From assembly GCA_949293165.1 (NCBI GenBank), contig CASFCW010000022.1:1-42358 (forward strand): a DNA stretch of 42,358 bases, in the 5' to 3' direction. Under the pieces are notes generated by a model. It was not told the origin of the DNA, ran no database searches, and worked only from the letters and a program-made list of their open reading frames with translations. How positions within the stretch are numbered: the stretch's first letter is position 1; each line of letters opens with the position of its first letter. The stretch is from an uncultured bacterium (GTDB taxonomy: Bacteria > Bacillota > Clostridia > Oscillospirales > Oscillospiraceae). Positions 1 through 6,673 of this stretch are shown here, piece after piece. The position numbers were made by a program, and so were the translations under genes.

Positions 1-1
1 G

Positions 2-49
2 CCTGGCCGCACCGTGGGTTCCGGCGTCGTCATCGACATCGAGGAGTAA
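2..49 (+). CDS. tuf: Elongation factor Tu, C-terminal end (partial)
   Basis: The window opens inside a reading frame ending TAA at 47-49. The last 15 residues read PGRTVGSGVVIDIEE, which is the conserved end of bacterial EF-Tu (the GRTVGSGVV strand of domain 3). EF-Tu is the GTPase that delivers aminoacyl-tRNA to the ribosome. Only this tail is visible, so nothing can be said about the rest of the gene. A strong terminator follows 13 bases after the stop, so this gene closes its operon. Confidence 0.75.
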   Translation, partial: PGRTVGSGVVIDIEE

Positions 50-61
50 TTGACTTACCCG

Positions 62-92
62 AAGCGCCCTGCTGAAAAGCAGGGCGCTTTTC
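62..92 (+). terminator. Rho-independent terminator after tuf
   Basis: A 12-bp perfect stem (62-73 with 78-89), a GAAA tetraloop and a run of T (88-91) follow the tuf stop codon. Confidence 0.9.
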
Positions 93-262
93 TTATGGGC
101 GGGGTCCCGGTACGGCCTTAAAGGGGGAACCGCAAATTTTTTCGTCCGCTTCTTCACTAAAATAGTAACGTATCAGCGCAATAAATTGCTGAATTCATAA
201 GAAATAGGAACAGAAGGCGGGATGGGGAGGGATGGGCTAGGCGAAACGCTGAAAAAAACCTC

Positions 263-291
263 TTGACAATGCCGGCACACCCGGCTATAAT
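263..291 (+). promoter_or_regulatory. Consensus sigma-A promoter for the T-box/trpXYZ operon
   Basis: TTGACA at 263-268 and TATAAT at 286-291 are separated by exactly 17 bases. Both hexamers are perfect consensus, and transcription should start near 298, just ahead of the T-box leader. A promoter this strong with a long leader fits control by attenuation rather than at initiation. Bases 93-262 hold no other feature that I recognise. Confidence 0.9.
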
Positions 292-299
292 GAGGCCAA

Positions 300-580
300 C
301 AATTTAATCACAGAAACCTGTGAGGAAGAGAAGTACCCGGCGCGGCGAACCGATAGAGAGCTCTGGATGGTGGAATCAGGGCGGGGAGCGGCTGTGGGAA
401 TGGACTTCTGAGGGCGGCTTGAACGGGAGACCAAGTAGATGCCGACGGGGACCCACCCGTTATCCATCGGGCACGCGTGATGGCGCGTGAAGCGAGCGGA
501 CGCCGCAGGCGTCAATTTGGGTGGTATCGCAGGAGTAAGGCTCTTGTCCCATGTGGGGGACAGGGGCGTTTTTTTATTCC
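300..580 (+). promoter_or_regulatory. T-box leader riboswitch, tryptophan (UGG) specifier
   Basis: The leader carries T-box landmarks in order. There is an AGTA motif (332-335) at the base of stem I, an AGAGAG motif (355-360), a specifier loop GAATGGACTTCTGAG (398-412), a GACGCC/GGCGTC hairpin (499-513), the T-box core TTGGGTGGTATCGCA (517-531) and a terminator (540-575). Aligned with the known layout, in which GAA precedes and ACTTNTGAG-like sequence follows the specifier, the specifier triplet is TGG at 401-403, the tryptophan codon. Uncharged tRNA-Trp should pair with UGG and, through its CCA end, with the UGGU bulge, stabilising the antiterminator. Transport genes would then be expressed under tryptophan starvation. 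The specifier call is by alignment to family knowledge, not by folding. Confidence 0.85.
540..575 (+). terminator. Regulatory terminator of the T-box leader
   Basis: The stem 540-550 pairs with 557-567 (11 bp, two G-U pairs) and is followed by seven T (569-575). It lies directly 3' of the T-box core and competes with the antiterminator. The ribosome site of the first gene is 76 bases further on. Confidence 0.85.
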
Positions 581-663
581 CAAGAAAAGGCTGTTGGCAT
601 CGGCCCCTCCATCACCCACCCAAACAAATTCAGGCTCAAAGAGCCAATATGGAGGTATTCATT

Positions 664-1752
664 ATGAAAAAGAACACCATGATCCGGACCATCACCGCCG
701 CCGCCCTCACCCTGGCCATGACCGCGGCACTGACCGCCTGTTCCAGCCAGCCCTCCTCCTCCAGCGGCGGAGGCAGCAGCTCTGAGCCCCAGGGTCAGGT
801 CTACAAGGTGGGCGTGCTGAAGTACATGGACCACGCTTCTCTGGATCAGATTCAGGAGAATGTGCTCAAGGAGCTGGACGCCAGGAGTGCGGAGCTGGGG
901 GTCACCTTTGACTACGCCGACTATAACTTCAGCGGCCAGGGCGACGGCACTACCCTGCAGCAGATTGCCGCCCAGCTGGTTTCCGACGAGGTAGACATCA
1001 TTGTTCCCATCGCCACGCCTGCCGCTCAGGTGGTGCAGGCCGCCATCCAGGACACCGACATCCCCATGGTATTTGCGGCGGTATCCGACCCGGTTACTGC
1101 CAAGCTGGTGGCGGATATGGACGCCCCCGGCGGCAACATTACTGGTGTGAGCGACGCGCTGAACACCCAGGTGATTATGGACCTGATGTTTGCCGCCGAC
1201 CCGGACATTCAGTCCGTGGGCCTGCTGTACTCCAAGTCTGAGGACTCCTCCACCAAGCCCATTGAGGAGGCCAAGGCCTATCTGGAGGCGAAAAATATCC
1301 CCTATGAGGAGCGCACCGGCACCAACACCGACGAGATCAGCTCCGCTGCGGACGCCCTGATTGCCGCCGGCGTAGACGCCATCTTTACCCCCACCGACAA
1401 CACCGTCATGAAGGCGGAGCTGGCTATCTTTGAGAAGCTCCAGGACGCCGGCATCCCCCACTACACCGGGGCCGACTCCTTCGCGCTGAACGGCGCCTTC
1501 TTCGGTTACGGCGTGGACTACACCCAGCTGGGTGAGGAGACCGCCGACATGGTGGTGGATATCCTGGTCAACGGGGCAAACCCCGCCGAGATGCCTGTGA
1601 AGGTGCTGGCCCACGAGACCGCCACCATCAATACCGAGGTCTGCCAGGCCATCGGTATGGACCTGGACGAGCTGAAAGAGGCCTTCGGCGCCCTGGGCTT
1701 CGGCGTGGCGGAGATCACCACCGCCCAGAGCTTTGGGGATGTGCAGGGCTGA
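664..1752 (+). CDS. trpX: Tryptophan-type ABC transporter substrate-binding lipoprotein
   Basis: This 362-residue protein belongs to the ABC substrate-binding family (COG2984/PF04392) found in predicted TrpXYZ tryptophan importers. The start is ATG 664 because GGAGG (651-655) lies 8 bases upstream; the open frame extends further upstream but only into the T-box leader. Residues 1-26 form a lipoprotein signal with lipobox LTAC and lipidated Cys26, followed by a Ser/Gly-rich linker. The mature protein should sit on the outer face of the membrane and hand its ligand to the TrpY/TrpZ channel. Family annotation alone would leave the ligand unclear; the UGG T-box upstream points to tryptophan. It is first of three co-directional genes, and a stable hairpin after its stop probably raises its level relative to the membrane subunits. 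Confidence 0.85.
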   Translation: MKKNTMIRTITAAALTLAMTAALTACSSQPSSSSGGGSSSEPQGQVYKVGVLKYMDHASLDQIQENVLKELDARSAELGVTFDYADYNFSGQGDGTTLQQIAAQLVSDEVDIIVPIATPAAQVVQAAIQDTDIPMVFAAVSDPVTAKLVADMDAPGGNITGVSDALNTQVIMDLMFAADPDIQSVGLLYSKSEDSSTKPIEEAKAYLEAKNIPYEERTGTNTDEISSAADALIAAGVDAIFTPTDNTVMKAELAIFEKLQDAGIPHYTGADSFALNGAFFGYGVDYTQLGEETADMVVDILVNGANPAEMPVKVLAHETATINTEVCQAIGMDLDELKEAFGALGFGVAEITTAQSFGDVQG

Positions 1753-1773
1753 GACAATGAAGTAATCCTGGCT

Positions 1774-1797
1774 GGGGCGCCGTGCACACGGCGCCCC
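1774..1797 (+). other. Very stable intercistronic hairpin between trpX and trpY
   Basis: GGGGCGCCGTG (1774-1784) pairs perfectly with CACGGCGCCCC (1787-1797) over a 2-base loop. No T run follows, so it looks like an mRNA stabiliser or partial terminator, not a full stop. Confidence 0.6.
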
Positions 1798-1825
1798 GCC
1801 GCACTGCGAAAAGGGGAGAACCAAC

Positions 1826-2764
1826 ATGCTATCTGTGACCGCGCTGCAAACCGCCCTGGAGATGGGAGCCATCTACTCGCTGGTGGCTCTGGCGCTGTTT
1901 ATCAGCTTTTCCATTTTGAATATCGCCGACCTGTCCACAGACGGCTGCTATACCCTGGGGTTTGCCGTGGGGGCCACAGTGACGCTGGCTGGGCACCCGC
2001 TGCTGGCGCTGCCGGCGGCGATGCTGGCAGGCGTATGCTCCGGCTATGTGACGGCATTTCTCCAGACCAAGCTGGGCGTGGAGAGCATTCTGGCGGGCAT
2101 CATCGTCAACACCGGGTTATATACGGTGAACCTGATGGTGATGGGCTGGCGCTCCAACCTGTCCGTTTTCGGGGCGGACACCCTGATGTCCCTGGTCAAG
2201 GGGCTGAATGGGTCCGATTGGTGGAAGAGCTGGCATGAGCTGATTGTGCTGGCGGCCATCCTGGCTGTGGCGGCTGTCCTGATTGCCTTCTTCTTCCGCA
2301 CCCGCCTGGGCCTGTCCATCCGGGCTACCGGTGACAATACGGCCATGGTGTGCGCCTCCTCTGTCAACCCCGCCTTTACGATTACAGTGGGGCTGTGCGT
2401 GGCAAACGCCCTCACCGCCCTGGCCGGGTGCCTGACGGTGCTGGTGCAGACCAGCTGCGACATCAACCTGGGTACCGGCATGGTTACGGTGGCTTTGGCC
2501 TCCCTGATTATCGGGGAGACTCTGTTCGGCCGGGGCTCCATCCCCAAACGGATTTTTGGGGTGATCGTGGGCGCCTGCATCTACCGCCTGATTATCGCCC
2601 TGGCCATCAACACCCGGGTGGTGCCTACCGAATGCTTCAAGCTGGTCTCCGCCCTGATTGTGGCCGTGGCGATTGCCTCTCCCCAGGGCAGGAAGATGAT
2701 TGATCTGCAGCGGAGAAAATTTGCCGCCCGTGCCGCGGCGCGAAAGGAGGAGCGGGGATGCTGA
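1826..2764 (+). CDS. trpY: Tryptophan-type ABC transporter permease
   Basis: A 312-residue, almost wholly hydrophobic protein of the branched-chain-type permease family (COG4120, BPD_transp_2), with about eight membrane segments and a basic C-terminal tail (QRRKFAARAAARKEERG) on the inside. It forms the membrane channel of the importer. The start ATG 1826 is preceded by AGGGGAGAA at about 1810-1819. Its stop overlaps the start of trpZ by 7 bases, which indicates translational coupling. The call follows from family character and from being sandwiched between trpX and trpZ. Substrate specificity is inferred from the T-box only. Confidence 0.85.
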   Translation: MLSVTALQTALEMGAIYSLVALALFISFSILNIADLSTDGCYTLGFAVGATVTLAGHPLLALPAAMLAGVCSGYVTAFLQTKLGVESILAGIIVNTGLYTVNLMVMGWRSNLSVFGADTLMSLVKGLNGSDWWKSWHELIVLAAILAVAAVLIAFFFRTRLGLSIRATGDNTAMVCASSVNPAFTITVGLCVANALTALAGCLTVLVQTSCDINLGTGMVTVALASLIIGETLFGRGSIPKRIFGVIVGACIYRLIIALAINTRVVPTECFKLVSALIVAVAIASPQGRKMIDLQRRKFAARAAARKEERGC

Positions 2765-3558
2765 CCTTAAGCGGGGTTTGTAAAACCTTCAATGCCGGCA
2801 CCTGCAACGAAAAGCAGGTGCTCCACGGGATGAACCTCTCCCTGGAGTCCGGGGATTTTGTTACCATCGTGGGCTCCAACGGGGCGGGCAAGTCCACCCT
2901 GTTCAACGCCATCGCGGGCAGCTTCTATGTGGACAGCGGCACCATCCTCCTGGACGGGAAGGATATCACTTACCTGCCGGAGCACCGCCGGGCGGCCTCT
3001 ATGGGCCGGCTGTTTCAGGACCCCATGCGGGGCACGGCCCCCCACATGACCATCGAGGAGAACATGGCGCTGGCCTATCTCAGGACCACCCGGGGCAGGG
3101 GCGGCCTGTTCAGCCGGGTGGGCAAAACGGAGCGGGCCTTCTTCCGGGATCAGCTGGCCCAGCTGGATATGGGGCTGGAGGACCGCATGTCCCAGCCGGT
3201 GGGCCTTCTGTCCGGCGGCCAGCGCCAGGCGCTGACCCTGCTGATGGCTACCATGGTGCCCCCCAAGCTGCTGCTGCTGGACGAGCACACCGCCGCTTTG
3301 GACCCCGGCACGGCGGAGAAGGTGCTGAATATTACCAAGGACGTAGTGGAGCAGCATCATATTACCACCCTGATGATTACCCACAACATGGCCCAGGCAT
3401 TGAACCTGGGCAACCGCACGCTGATGATGGACGGGGGCAATATTGTGCTGGACGTCCAGGGGGAGCGGCGGGAAAAGATGACGGTGGACGACTTGCTGGA
3501 GCAGTTCCGGGCCGGCGCGGGAAAGGCGCTGGACAATGACCGTATCCTGTTGTCGTGA
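2758..3558 (+). CDS. trpZ: Tryptophan-type ABC transporter ATPase
   Basis: A 266-residue ABC ATPase (COG1101 type). Walker A GSNGAGKST is at residues 39-47, the signature LSGGQRQ near 151, Walker B LLLLDEHTA near 171 with the catalytic Glu present, and the switch His in MITHNM. All catalytic elements are intact, so it should power uptake by TrpX/TrpY from the cytoplasmic face. The ATG at 2758 lies inside the end of trpY behind GGAGGAGCGGGG. A strong hairpin terminator follows directly, ending the operon. Confidence 0.9.
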   Translation: MLTLSGVCKTFNAGTCNEKQVLHGMNLSLESGDFVTIVGSNGAGKSTLFNAIAGSFYVDSGTILLDGKDITYLPEHRRAASMGRLFQDPMRGTAPHMTIEENMALAYLRTTRGRGGLFSRVGKTERAFFRDQLAQLDMGLEDRMSQPVGLLSGGQRQALTLLMATMVPPKLLLLDEHTAALDPGTAEKVLNITKDVVEQHHITTLMITHNMAQALNLGNRTLMMDGGNIVLDVQGERREKMTVDDLLEQFRAGAGKALDNDRILLS

Positions 3559-3566
3559 AAATAGGC

Positions 3567-3600
3567 AAGGGCCTCTGTCCAAGGACAGGGGCCCTTATCC
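3567..3600 (+). terminator. Terminator after trpXYZ
   Basis: The stem 3567-3580 pairs with 3583-3596 (14 bp, one G-U pair) around a 2-base loop and is followed by a short T-rich stretch. It begins 8 bases after the trpZ stop. Confidence 0.75.
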
Positions 3601-3615
3601 TTAGGAAGAATGGGC

Positions 3616-3644
3616 TTGCGGCCGGGCAAAGGAGCCGGTATAAT
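3616..3644 (+). promoter_or_regulatory. Probable promoter for the TIM-barrel gene
   Basis: TTGCGG (3616-3621), 17 bases, then TATAAT (3639-3644). The -10 is perfect and the -35 is weak. It lies 91 bases before the start of the next gene. Confidence 0.6.
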
Positions 3645-3734
3645 AAAAGAGCGGAGTTTGTCCGCCACAACGCCTGTTTTCTGCCGAGGCCGGCAGGCGG
3701 GGCTATCCCATACCTATGGAAAGGAAGCGCAAGC

Positions 3735-4403
3735 ATGAAGAATATCCCAGAATACAGCGGTACGCTTCGCAGCCACCTTCTTACGGTGCCCAGGTGTATT
3801 TCGGAATGCAGCGGCATTCGGATTTTTGGGCGCCGGATCAAGTCGCTGGTGTTTTCCACCGACGTGGCAATCATCAAAAACGTGAATGCTGACGCCATCA
3901 TTGCCGTCTATCCCTTTACCCCTCAGCCCTCTATCAGCCAAGCTATTCTCAACGTGTCTGATCTGCCGGTATTCGTGGGGGTGGGCGGAGGCACCACCAA
4001 TGGGGAGCGCTCTGTCCGTCTGGCGGAGTATTCGGAGCATCAGGGGGCCATGGGCGTGGTGGTCAACGCCCCTATGTCCGACGATAACATCGCGAAAATG
4101 AAGCAGGTGGTGGATATCCCCATAGTGGCAACCATCGTCTCGGAGAAGATGGATGTGGGGGCCCGGCTGGCCGCGGGGGCGGATATCCTGAATGTGTCGG
4201 GTGCCGCCAAAACGCCGGATATCGTGGCCAAGATCCGGGAGGAGTTTCCTGATGTGGCCATCATCGCCACCGGCGGACCCACGGATGAGGATATTATGCG
4301 CACCATCCAGGCCGGGGCCAATGCCATTACATATACACCGCCCACCACCGGCCAGCTGTTTACCCAGATGATGATTAGATACCGGAATAACTTCGCCGAG
4401 TAG
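3735..4403 (+). CDS. Conserved TIM-barrel protein of unknown function
   Basis: A 222-residue protein of a family widespread in Firmicutes, often labelled only 'hydrolase'. The sequence alternates hydrophobic strands and helices: TDVAIIKN, AIIAVYPFTP, VGVGGGTTNG, MGVVVNAPM, IPIVATIVS, GADILNVSGAAKTP, VAIIATGGP and GANAITYTPP. The late GGP and ANAITYTPP segments resemble the phosphate-binding end of nitronate monooxygenase/ThiG-like barrels. ATG 3735 is chosen because AAGGAAG lies upstream and the conserved family N-terminus (MKNIPEYSGTLRS) begins there; the open frame extends upstream into the promoter. No catalytic role can be assigned. It is monocistronic, with its own promoter and a hairpin after it. 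Confidence 0.8.
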   Translation: MKNIPEYSGTLRSHLLTVPRCISECSGIRIFGRRIKSLVFSTDVAIIKNVNADAIIAVYPFTPQPSISQAILNVSDLPVFVGVGGGTTNGERSVRLAEYSEHQGAMGVVVNAPMSDDNIAKMKQVVDIPIVATIVSEKMDVGARLAAGADILNVSGAAKTPDIVAKIREEFPDVAIIATGGPTDEDIMRTIQAGANAITYTPPTTGQLFTQMMIRYRNNFAE

Positions 4404-4418
4404 GAGACCAATCCAAGC

Positions 4419-4447
4419 CTTTCGGCGGGGGGCTACCCCGCCGAAAG
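4419..4447 (+). terminator. Hairpin after the TIM-barrel gene, no clear T tract
   Basis: A perfect 12-bp stem (4419-4430 with 4436-4447) follows 15 bases after the stop codon. The next bases are A-rich, so it is an atypical terminator or an RNA-stabilising end. Confidence 0.5.
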
Positions 4448-4474
4448 AGAAATGAAAAAAAGTAAAAAAAGGTG

Positions 4475-4503
4475 TTGACAAATCGCGGATGATCCGATAT
4501 ACT
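4475..4503 (+). promoter_or_regulatory. tRNA operon promoter
   Basis: TTGACA (4475-4480), 17 bases, TATACT (4498-4503). It lies 40 bases before the first tRNA. Confidence 0.85.
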
Positions 4504-4543
4504 AACACATGTCCTCTGCGGGAAATGAACGTGAGAGTGATAT

Positions 4544-4620
4544 GGCGGCATAGCTCAGTTGGCTAGAGCACTCGGTTCATACCCGAGTTGTCCCCGGTTC
4601 GAATCCAGGTGCCGCTACCA
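4544..4620 (+). tRNA. tRNA-Met (CAU), elongator type
   Basis: This 77-base cloverleaf has an encoded CCA. The acceptor stem is 4544-4550 with 4610-4616, the D stem is GCTC/GAGC, the anticodon stem is CTCGG/CCGAG with loop TTCATAC, and the T loop is TTCGAAT. G1-U72 pairing and the overall sequence match elongator tRNA-Met rather than the initiator. The T stem (CCCGG against CCAGG) has one internal C-A mismatch, which is unusual. Confidence 0.93.
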
Positions 4621-4667
4621 AAGTGAATATCGGACGAAAGTCCGTTCCCATATAAAACGGTTTAAAC

Positions 4668-4742
4668 GGCCCGGTGGTCAAGCGGTTAAGACTCCGCCCT
4701 TTCACGGCGGCAACACGGGTTCGAGTCCCGTCCGGGTCACCA
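4668..4742 (+). tRNA. tRNA-Glu (UUC)
   Basis: A 75-base cloverleaf with anticodon TTC in loop CTTTCAC, acceptor GGCCCGG/CCGGGTC with one G-U pair, T stem ACGGG/CCCGT and an encoded CCA. Second gene of the tRNA operon. Confidence 0.95.
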
Positions 4743-4763
4743 GCCTTTTTTCCCGTTCCATAT

Positions 4764-4839
4764 GGAGGCATAGCTCAGCCGGTAGAGCGTCCGCCTCACA
4801 CGCGGAAGGTCACAGATTCGAGTTCTGTTGTCTCCACCA
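4764..4839 (+). tRNA. tRNA-Val (CAC)
   Basis: A 76-base cloverleaf with anticodon CAC in loop CTCACAC, anticodon stem TCCGC/GCGGA, T stem ACAGA/TCTGT and an encoded CCA. Last gene of the tRNA operon. Confidence 0.95.
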
Positions 4840-4840
4840 A

Positions 4841-4876
4841 AAAGAAAGGCACGCTGAAAAGCGTGCCTTTCTTTTT
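4841..4876 (+). terminator. Terminator of the tRNA operon
   Basis: A perfect 15-bp stem (4841-4855 with 4860-4874), GAAA loop and T run, starting two bases after tRNA-Val. Confidence 0.95.
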
Positions 4877-4883
4877 GGGTTTC

Positions 4884-5060
4884 AGCCGCCAAGGGCGGCT
4901 TTCACCCTCCGGTGATTGAAATGCTCGGCGGAAGTGAATTCCGCCTGCGCCAAGGTTTTGCTCCGTGGGAGCAAAACGCTTGAACGGCGCATGAGCGCCG
5001 CCGGCCAGAAGGCCGGTGAGGATAAAGGCGGCGGGCGACCGCCTCCAACTGTTGAGGCGG
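4884..5060. repeat. Cluster of seven consecutive hairpins, no gene
   Basis: No convincing reading frame lies between the tRNA operon and the XRE gene. The stretch instead folds into adjacent perfect stems: 4884-4890/4894-4900, 4902-4906/4911-4915, 4927-4933/4939-4945, 4955-4964/4968-4977, 4986-4990/4995-4999, 5001-5006/5011-5016 and 5039-5045/5054-5060. TGCGCC (4946-4951) can also pair with GGCGCA (4986-4991) to extend the fourth stem. It may be a structured RNA or an intergenic repeat; the strand cannot be decided. Bases 5061-5132 show nothing. Confidence 0.55.
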
Positions 5061-5132
5061 ATGGGAAGGGGGTCTGTCTGCCTTTATTCTACCATGGAGG
5101 GGGTGGAGCGGCAATAGAAGCGGAGAAAGGGG

Positions 5133-5804
5133 TCAGCTATCTTCCATGGAAGAAGGACCCGGTTTAGACCTGGAAATCCCCAGGTAGAGCAATCCCCCGG
5201 AAAGGATGGGGAGCCAGGGCTTGACAACCACAGGTATAAAGGGGATCACAAACCGCCGCTGCACCCAGTTGGGCAGTCCATCCAGAATGATGGATATAGG
5301 CCACAGCATCCACCAGGCAGCATACAGTCCGGCCAGCAGAATCCCCACTGCCAGCAACGCTGGACGAAGGGGCTTGCCCTGAATGGGGAGGCGCACCTGA
5401 AGGACGGAAAAAATCAAGGGGCACAGGGCGGCGGAAAGAACCCCGCAGATACATCTCAGTGCTGCGGTAAGGGAGCCGTCGTAGCTCCGCTTCAGGGCTT
5501 CATTTGCCGCCGGAAGGGCGAAAAACGTCAATAGAAGCCATACTGCCACGGCGCCGCCATAAATTATGGTGGGCAGCCACCGGTTTTTCCGGGATAGAGG
5601 GGAGCCGTCGCCGTAGATCAGCTGGACGACGTCCATGCCAAAAACCTGGGCCATCGCTTCCAAGGTGTCGATATCCGGCCTGGTTTTGCGGTTCTCCCAG
5701 TTGGACACCGCCTGCCTGGTTACGTGGAGCCGGTTTGCCAGCTCCTCCTGGGTCAGGCCCGACTGCTGACGCAGCTGTTGGATTCGTTTGGAGATATCTT
5801 TCAT
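5133..5804 (-). CDS. XRE-family transcriptional regulator with membrane domain
   Basis: This 223-residue protein has an N-terminal Cro/C1 helix-turn-helix (residues about 5-60, core LTQEELANRLHVTRQAVSNW) followed by a hydrophobic C-terminal half. About four membrane segments start near NRWLPTIIYGGAVAVWLLL. Such HTH-membrane fusions are common in Clostridia; signal and targets are unknown. The start ATG at 5804 has GGGGGG about 7 bases upstream, and a promoter lies at 5828-5857. It is divergent from the acetyltransferase at 5926, and the two promoters are only about 12 bases apart, so it could control that gene as well as itself. Confidence 0.8.
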   Translation of the reverse strand: MKDISKRIQQLRQQSGLTQEELANRLHVTRQAVSNWENRKTRPDIDTLEAMAQVFGMDVVQLIYGDGSPLSRKNRWLPTIIYGGAVAVWLLLTFFALPAANEALKRSYDGSLTAALRCICGVLSAALCPLIFSVLQVRLPIQGKPLRPALLAVGILLAGLYAAWWMLWPISIILDGLPNWVQRRFVIPFIPVVVKPWLPILSGGLLYLGISRSKPGPSSMEDS

Positions 5805-5827
5805 AGGACTGCCCCCCTTCTGCCTTC

Positions 5828-5857
5828 ATTGTAGGAAATCAGGGGGGGATTTGTAAA
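5828..5857 (-). promoter_or_regulatory. Promoter of the XRE regulator gene
   Basis: On the minus strand TTTACA (5857-5852), 18 bases, TACAAT (5833-5828). Confidence 0.65.
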
Positions 5858-5868
5858 GCAATAATCCG

Positions 5869-5897
5869 TTGCGCGGGCATTTTGGGGCTGATATAAT
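5869..5897 (+). promoter_or_regulatory. Promoter of the GNAT acetyltransferase gene
   Basis: TTGCGC (5869-5874), 17 bases, TATAAT (5892-5897). Transcription from about 5904 would exclude the upstream TTG at 5869 as a start codon and supports ATG 5926. Confidence 0.65.
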
Positions 5898-5925
5898 GGA
5901 ATGGATGGAAAAGGAGGGGGATCAC

Positions 5926-6660
5926 ATGGAACCGTGGGTGCAGACCATGGAGAGCCTGCTGGATCTGTGCGGGCAGTGCAGCCGGGCCCTGGGGCAGGAG
6001 CCTGTTCGGACAGAGGGCTTTGAGCGCTATGATAATTTTGCCTCCTACAGCTGGTACAACCGGGTCCACTTTTGGCGGGGGGAGGAAGAACTGTTCCACC
6101 GGCTGGACGAGATCTACCGCCAGGCGGGGAACCCCAAGGTGTTCAGCTTCCAGGCGGAACGGTGCGGCGGTCGGTTTTGCCGGGTGATGGAGGAGTCAGG
6201 CCTGCGGCTGATGGAGGAACAAAGAGGGATGGTGCTTCCACTGGACGGCGCGAAGGGGAGGAGAGATGCCCATGTGCGGCGGATTCGGCGGGAGGAGCTG
6301 CCTTCATGGGTGGAGGTGAGCAGCGCGGCCTTCGGCGCGCCGTGCTTCCTCAAACCCTACGAAATCCAGTACGGCAACCCCCAAAACATCTTTTACGGCT
6401 ATTTCCTGGAGGATGGAACCCTGGCTGGCACCAATCATCTGAATCTTTGCGGAGACAACGGGGGTATCCACGAGGTGGCGGTCCGTCCGGAGTACCGGGG
6501 GAAAGGAATCGCCACCGCCCTGATGAATGCCGCCGTGGAGGACGCCAAACAGGCGGGGTGCCGGGTGATGAGCTTGCAGGCTTCCAGCATGGGGGAGCCG
6601 GTTTACCGACGGCTGGGGTTTCAGATGTACGACACCATTTTCAACTACTGCCGGAGGTGA
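5926..6660 (+). CDS. GNAT-family N-acetyltransferase
   Basis: A 244-residue protein with a C-terminal GNAT domain. The acetyl-CoA loop is RPEYRGKGIATAL (motif A, R-x-x-G-x-G/A), followed by the motif B region with YRRLGF near the end. The first ~120 residues form an extra domain without a recognised signature. ATG 5926 is preceded by AAGGAGGGGG (5910-5919). The acceptor substrate cannot be read from the sequence. It converges with blaR1 (only 13 bases between stop codons), with no obvious terminator between them. It is divergent from the XRE regulator, its likely controller. Confidence 0.85.
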   Translation: MEPWVQTMESLLDLCGQCSRALGQEPVRTEGFERYDNFASYSWYNRVHFWRGEEELFHRLDEIYRQAGNPKVFSFQAERCGGRFCRVMEESGLRLMEEQRGMVLPLDGAKGRRDAHVRRIRREELPSWVEVSSAAFGAPCFLKPYEIQYGNPQNIFYGYFLEDGTLAGTNHLNLCGDNGGIHEVAVRPEYRGKGIATALMNAAVEDAKQAGCRVMSLQASSMGEPVYRRLGFQMYDTIFNYCRR

Positions 6661-6673
6661 CAGGGCTTTTGGC

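Noticed and set aside
574..1872. A 432-codon minus-strand frame opposite trpX
   Set aside because: Runs across the T-box terminator and the trpX gene; shadow frame.
4559..4915. Open frames through the tRNA cluster
   Set aside because: They translate tRNA sequence and the terminator; not genes.
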